64,000 bases of DNA from positions 186,001 through 250,000 of the forward strand of contig NZ_JAPVBL010000004.1 in assembly GCF_026967935.1 (NCBI RefSeq), in the 5' to 3' direction. Position numbers and translations under genes: made by a program. Shown piece by piece: positions 61,244-64,000 of the stretch. The stretch's first letter is position 1. Each line of letters begins with the position of its first letter. The notes under the pieces were generated by a model. The model was given only the letters and a program-made list of their open reading frames with translations, was not told the DNA's origin and ran no database searches. This stretch comes from Modestobacter sp. VKM Ac-2982. Its GTDB lineage: Bacteria > Actinomycetota > Actinomycetes > Mycobacteriales > Geodermatophilaceae.

Positions 61244-62098
61244 CTACGCGAGCTGGTCGAGCCGGGCCATCTCGTCGGCGGAGAGCGTGAGCTGCGCAGC
61301 GCCGAGGTTCTCGGTCAGGTGCTCGACCGACTTGGTGCCCGGGATCGGCAGGATCACCGGCGACTTCTGCAGCAGCCACGCCAGCGCGACCTGCGACGGG
61401 GTGGCGTCGAGCTCCTTCGCCACGGCGGCGACGGGGCTGTCGGGCTTGGCCAGGTCACCGGTGGCGATGGGGAACCACGGGATGAAGGCGATGCCCTCGG
61501 CCTCGGCGTAGTCCAGCACGTCCTGGGACTGCCGGTTGGTCAGGTTGTAGAGGTTCTGCACGCTGACGATCTCGGTGATCGCGCGGGCGGCCTTCAGCTC
61601 GTCGACGGAGACCTCGGAGACGCCGATGTGCCGCACCTTGCCCTGCTCCTTCAGGTCGGCGAAGGCGCCGAGCTGGTCGGCGAGCGGCACCTGCGGGTCG
61701 ATCCGGTGCAACTGGATCAGGTCGATCCGGTCCACCTTCAGGTTGCGCAGCGAGAGCTCGACCTGCTGGGTGAGGTACTCGGGGCGACCGCAGACCGGCC
61801 ACACGCCGGGGCCGGTCCGGGTCAGCCCGGCCTTCGTGGCGATGACCAGGCCGTCGGGGTAGGGGAACGCCGCCTCGGCGATGATCTGCTCGCTGACCTG
61901 CGGGCCGTAGGAGTCGGCGGTGTCGATGAAGTCGACCCCCGCCTCGATCGCGGCCTGCACGACCTCGATCGCGCCCGGCCGGTCGGCCGGCTCGTCCCAG
62001 ACACCGGGGCCGGTGAGCTGCATGGCGCCGTAGCCGAGGCGGTGGACGGTCAGGTCCCCACCGAGGTCGAAGGTCTGCGGGGTGGTGGCGGTCGTCAT
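61244..62098 (-). CDS. Aldo-keto reductase
   Basis: A 284-aa NADPH-dependent reductase. Catalytic Asp and Tyr lie in DFIDTADSYGP, Lys in VIATKAGL, His in IDLIQLHRID; the cofactor-binding end is LPIPGTKSVEHLTENL. It belongs to the plant-type/YccK-like branch by general pattern. ATG 62098 has AGGAGG 6 nt upstream. It is divergent from the CynX-type transporter (167-nt gap). Confidence 0.92.
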   Translation of the reverse strand: MTTATTPQTFDLGGDLTVHRLGYGAMQLTGPGVWDEPADRPGAIEVVQAAIEAGVDFIDTADSYGPQVSEQIIAEAAFPYPDGLVIATKAGLTRTGPGVWPVCGRPEYLTQQVELSLRNLKVDRIDLIQLHRIDPQVPLADQLGAFADLKEQGKVRHIGVSEVSVDELKAARAITEIVSVQNLYNLTNRQSQDVLDYAEAEGIAFIPWFPIATGDLAKPDSPVAAVAKELDATPSQVALAWLLQKSPVILPIPGTKSVEHLTENLGAAQLTLSADEMARLDQLA

Positions 62099-62265
62099 GG
62101 GTCCTCCTGCGCGTCGGGTGTCCGGTGCCCGTGGCCGTGCCAGCGGGTCGTGTTGTGCACAAGCAGTCGTGTTCGTCGACCCTTCCCGTCTCCGCCGACT
62201 GTGACCGGCCCCACCCGCCGTCCCCCGCCGTCGACCAGCACCCACGGCTGGAGGAAGGTGGCCCG

Positions 62266-63546
62266 GTGCAACGAGGGGGGCCGGCCCAGCCGAGAGGGCG
62301 GGCCGGGACGACGGCCCTGCCGTTCCTCCTGCTCGCCGGGGTGGTCCTGGTCGCACTGAACCTGCGCGGCCCGCTGGTGGCGATCGCCCCCGTGGTCGAC
62401 GCCATGCGGGCCGACCTGCAGCTCTCCACCGGCACGATCGGGCTGCTGACCAGCATCCCGGTGCTCTGCTTCGGACTGGCCGCCCCGCTGGCCTCGCTGC
62501 TCATCGCCCGCACGGGTGTCCACCGCGCGGTCGTCGTCTCGATGGCCGGGGTCCTCGCCGGCACGCTGCTCCGCTCGCTGGGCAGCCCAACGGCGGCGAT
62601 CGCGGGCACCGTCGTCATGGGCCTGGCGATCACCGTCGGCAACGTCGTCGTCCCGGTCGTCATCGGCCGCGACTTCCCCGGTGCCACCAACGTGGTCACC
62701 GCCGCCTACACCGCCGCCCTGAACATCGGTTCCACGCTCACCTCCGCGCTCACCGCCCCCCTCGCCGACCTGGTCGGCTGGCAGCTGGCCCTGGCCGCCT
62801 GGGGGCTCCTGGTCGTCGTCGCGGCCACCGTCTGGACCGCCGCACTGCGCCAGCAGGTCGCCCGCACCGCCGCGGCCGAGGCGGCGGGCACCGCGCCGCC
62901 GCCGGCACCGGTCGAGCCCGGCCGCTCGGTCTGGCGACAGCCGGCGGCCTGGGGCCTGACGCTGGCCTTCGCCGGCCAGGCGTTCAGCTACTACGGGGCG
63001 ACCGCCTGGTTGCCCACCCTGCTGGCCGACGTGAACGGGATGACCCGGGCGGCCGCCGGCGCCAGCTCCGCGCTGTTCCAGGTGTTCGCCGTCGTCGGCG
63101 CCTTCGCCGTGCCCGCACTGGTGGCCTGGTGGAAGCGCCCGTCACTGGTGCTGCTCGCGGTGACCGTGGTCTGGGCCGCGCTGCCGCTGGGGCTGCTGAC
63201 CGCCCCGTCGCAGTGGGCGCTGTGGTGCTCGCTGGCCGGGATCGCCCAGGGTGGTGGCATCACCGTCGTCTTCATCGCGATCGTGCGCCGGTCCCGGGAC
63301 CTGACCGAGAACCGCCGGCTCTCGGCGATGGTGCAGGGTGGCGGTTACGTCGTGGCCGCGACCGGCCCCCTGGTGATCGGCACCGTGCACGAGGCGAGCG
63401 GTGGCTGGAGCGCACCGCTGCTGGTCATCCTGGGCTCCGTGATCGTCATGGCAGTGGCCGGCACGGCATCCGCCGGTGGCCGGACCGAGAACGCAACCGA
63501 GGCGGGGCCGGTACCGGTCCCCGCGGGGAAGGAACACCGTGGGTGA
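62266..63546 (+). CDS. CynX/NimT-type MFS transporter
   Basis: A 426-aa, twelve-helix MFS protein. LNLRGPLVAIAPVVDAMRADL at helix 1 and FCFGLAAPLASLL-like helix 2 mark the cyanate-transporter/CynX branch, whose members move small organic molecules or drugs. GTG 62266 has GGAGGAAGG upstream. Its last 8 nt overlap the histidine phosphatase start, so the two are coupled. Confidence 0.86.
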   Translation: MQRGGPAQPRGRAGTTALPFLLLAGVVLVALNLRGPLVAIAPVVDAMRADLQLSTGTIGLLTSIPVLCFGLAAPLASLLIARTGVHRAVVVSMAGVLAGTLLRSLGSPTAAIAGTVVMGLAITVGNVVVPVVIGRDFPGATNVVTAAYTAALNIGSTLTSALTAPLADLVGWQLALAAWGLLVVVAATVWTAALRQQVARTAAAEAAGTAPPPAPVEPGRSVWRQPAAWGLTLAFAGQAFSYYGATAWLPTLLADVNGMTRAAAGASSALFQVFAVVGAFAVPALVAWWKRPSLVLLAVTVVWAALPLGLLTAPSQWALWCSLAGIAQGGGITVVFIAIVRRSRDLTENRRLSAMVQGGGYVVAATGPLVIGTVHEASGGWSAPLLVILGSVIVMAVAGTASAGGRTENATEAGPVPVPAGKEHRG

Positions 63547-64000
63547 ACTGGTGGTCGTCCGGCACGGACAGACCGAGTGGAGCGCGAGCGGGCAGCACAC
63601 CGGCCTGACCGACCTGCCGCTGTTGCCGAACGGTGAGGACGACGGCCGGCGGCTGCGCTCGGTGCTCGAGCAGCGGGAGATCACGCACGCCTTCGTCAGC
63701 CCGCTGGTCCGGGCCCGGCACACCGCCGAGCTCGCCGGTCTGTTCGAGGACGGCATCGACACCCGGCTGGAGCCCGACCTCGTCGAGGTGGACTACGGCG
63801 GCTGGGAGGGGCTGACGACGCCGGAGATCAGCGAGCGGGTCGGCCGGTCCTGGTCGCTGTGGCACGACGGCACGGTCCCCGGCGACACCCCGGGCGAGAC
63901 GCTGGCGCAGGTGGCCGAGCGGGTCGACCGGGTGCTGGAGAAGGCCCGCCCGCTGCTCGCCGACGGCGATGTCGCACTGGTGGCGCACGGGCACGTGCTC
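63539..64000 (+). CDS. Histidine phosphatase superfamily protein (partial, runs off the window)
   Basis: The first 154 residues are present. The catalytic RHGQTEWS motif is near the start, FVSPLVRARHTAEL and the second catalytic segment VALVAHGHVL near the window edge. This is the phosphoglycerate-mutase-like branch 1; a broad acid phosphatase is likely. GTG 63539 has AAGGA 6 nt upstream and overlaps the transporter stop by 8 nt. The 3' end lies outside the window, which is not a truncation of the gene. Confidence 0.9.
   Translation, partial: MGELVVVRHGQTEWSASGQHTGLTDLPLLPNGEDDGRRLRSVLEQREITHAFVSPLVRARHTAELAGLFEDGIDTRLEPDLVEVDYGGWEGLTTPEISERVGRSWSLWHDGTVPGDTPGETLAQVAERVDRVLEKARPLLADGDVALVAHGHVL

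Overview
The window is chromosomal DNA from a very GC-rich actinobacterium. The markers are a WhiB-family regulator, heavy GTG start-codon use, GAF-ANTAR proteins, a class F sortase, oligoribonuclease, mycobacterial-style accD1/accA1/fadE genes and tRNA genes with encoded CCA ends. A bacteriophytochrome, stress-signalling proteins and dense 4-nt gene overlaps fit a Geodermatophilaceae-like soil or rock actinobacterium (Blastococcus, Modestobacter, Geodermatophilus); this placement is inference. No phage, insertion sequence or CRISPR array was found.

0-8.4 kb: a WhiB2-type gene with a good promoter and palindrome; a quinone oxidoreductase; a PucR regulator divergent from a yeast-type cytosine deaminase and a CodB-like permease; a secreted metallophosphoesterase; a YefM/YoeB toxin-antitoxin pair. 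8.4-14.7 kb: a leucine/isovalerate-type module (acyl-CoA dehydrogenase, biotin carboxylase, carboxyltransferase, divergent TetR) interrupted by a ferritin and a Cys-rich miniprotein. 14.7-18.8 kb: two membrane proteins of unknown role, oligoribonuclease and tRNA-His. 19-27.7 kb: two unrelated haloacid-dehalogenase-family genes, a NarL-type two-component system, CDF/ArsR metal efflux, paired SMR transporters, a DUF1353 gene, a lipoprotein L,D-transpeptidase and tRNA-Lys.

27.7-37 kb: a decayed acetyltransferase, two divergent GAF-ANTAR paralogues, enoyl-CoA hydratase, an MFS gene whose 3' end is triplicated in 23-bp repeats, gluconokinase, and a proline catabolism operon with its PucR-type regulator. 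37-46.4 kb: a bacteriophytochrome fused to a PP2C phosphatase and preceded by a coupled 42-codon ORF; an ice-binding protein coupled to a class F sortase; a flavoprotein; a methyltransferase coupled to a methylene-THF-reductase-like protein; a MEDS/anti-sigma-type kinase; isopentenyl-diphosphate isomerase. 46.5-64 kb: a GGDEF/EAL/PAS protein; a four-gene leftward group (pyruvate oxidase, FAD/Fe-S oxidase, enolase-superfamily protein, DUF2267) behind a SigB/SigF-like promoter; a small protein and a PPC-domain protein going rightward; alpha/beta hydrolase, MFS, SDR, acyl-CoA dehydrogenase, aldo-keto reductase, a CynX-type MFS and a truncated histidine phosphatase.

Two themes stand out. First, light and stress signalling: a phytochrome-PP2C, a MEDS-HATPase protein and a stress-type promoter lie within 19 kb, which suggests (inference) red-light input to a partner-switching stress response. 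Second, gene 3' ends carry long palindromes, including a three-copy element with core GGCCAAA-TCGCGA-TTTGGCC that abuts the TGA stop codon of its host genes.
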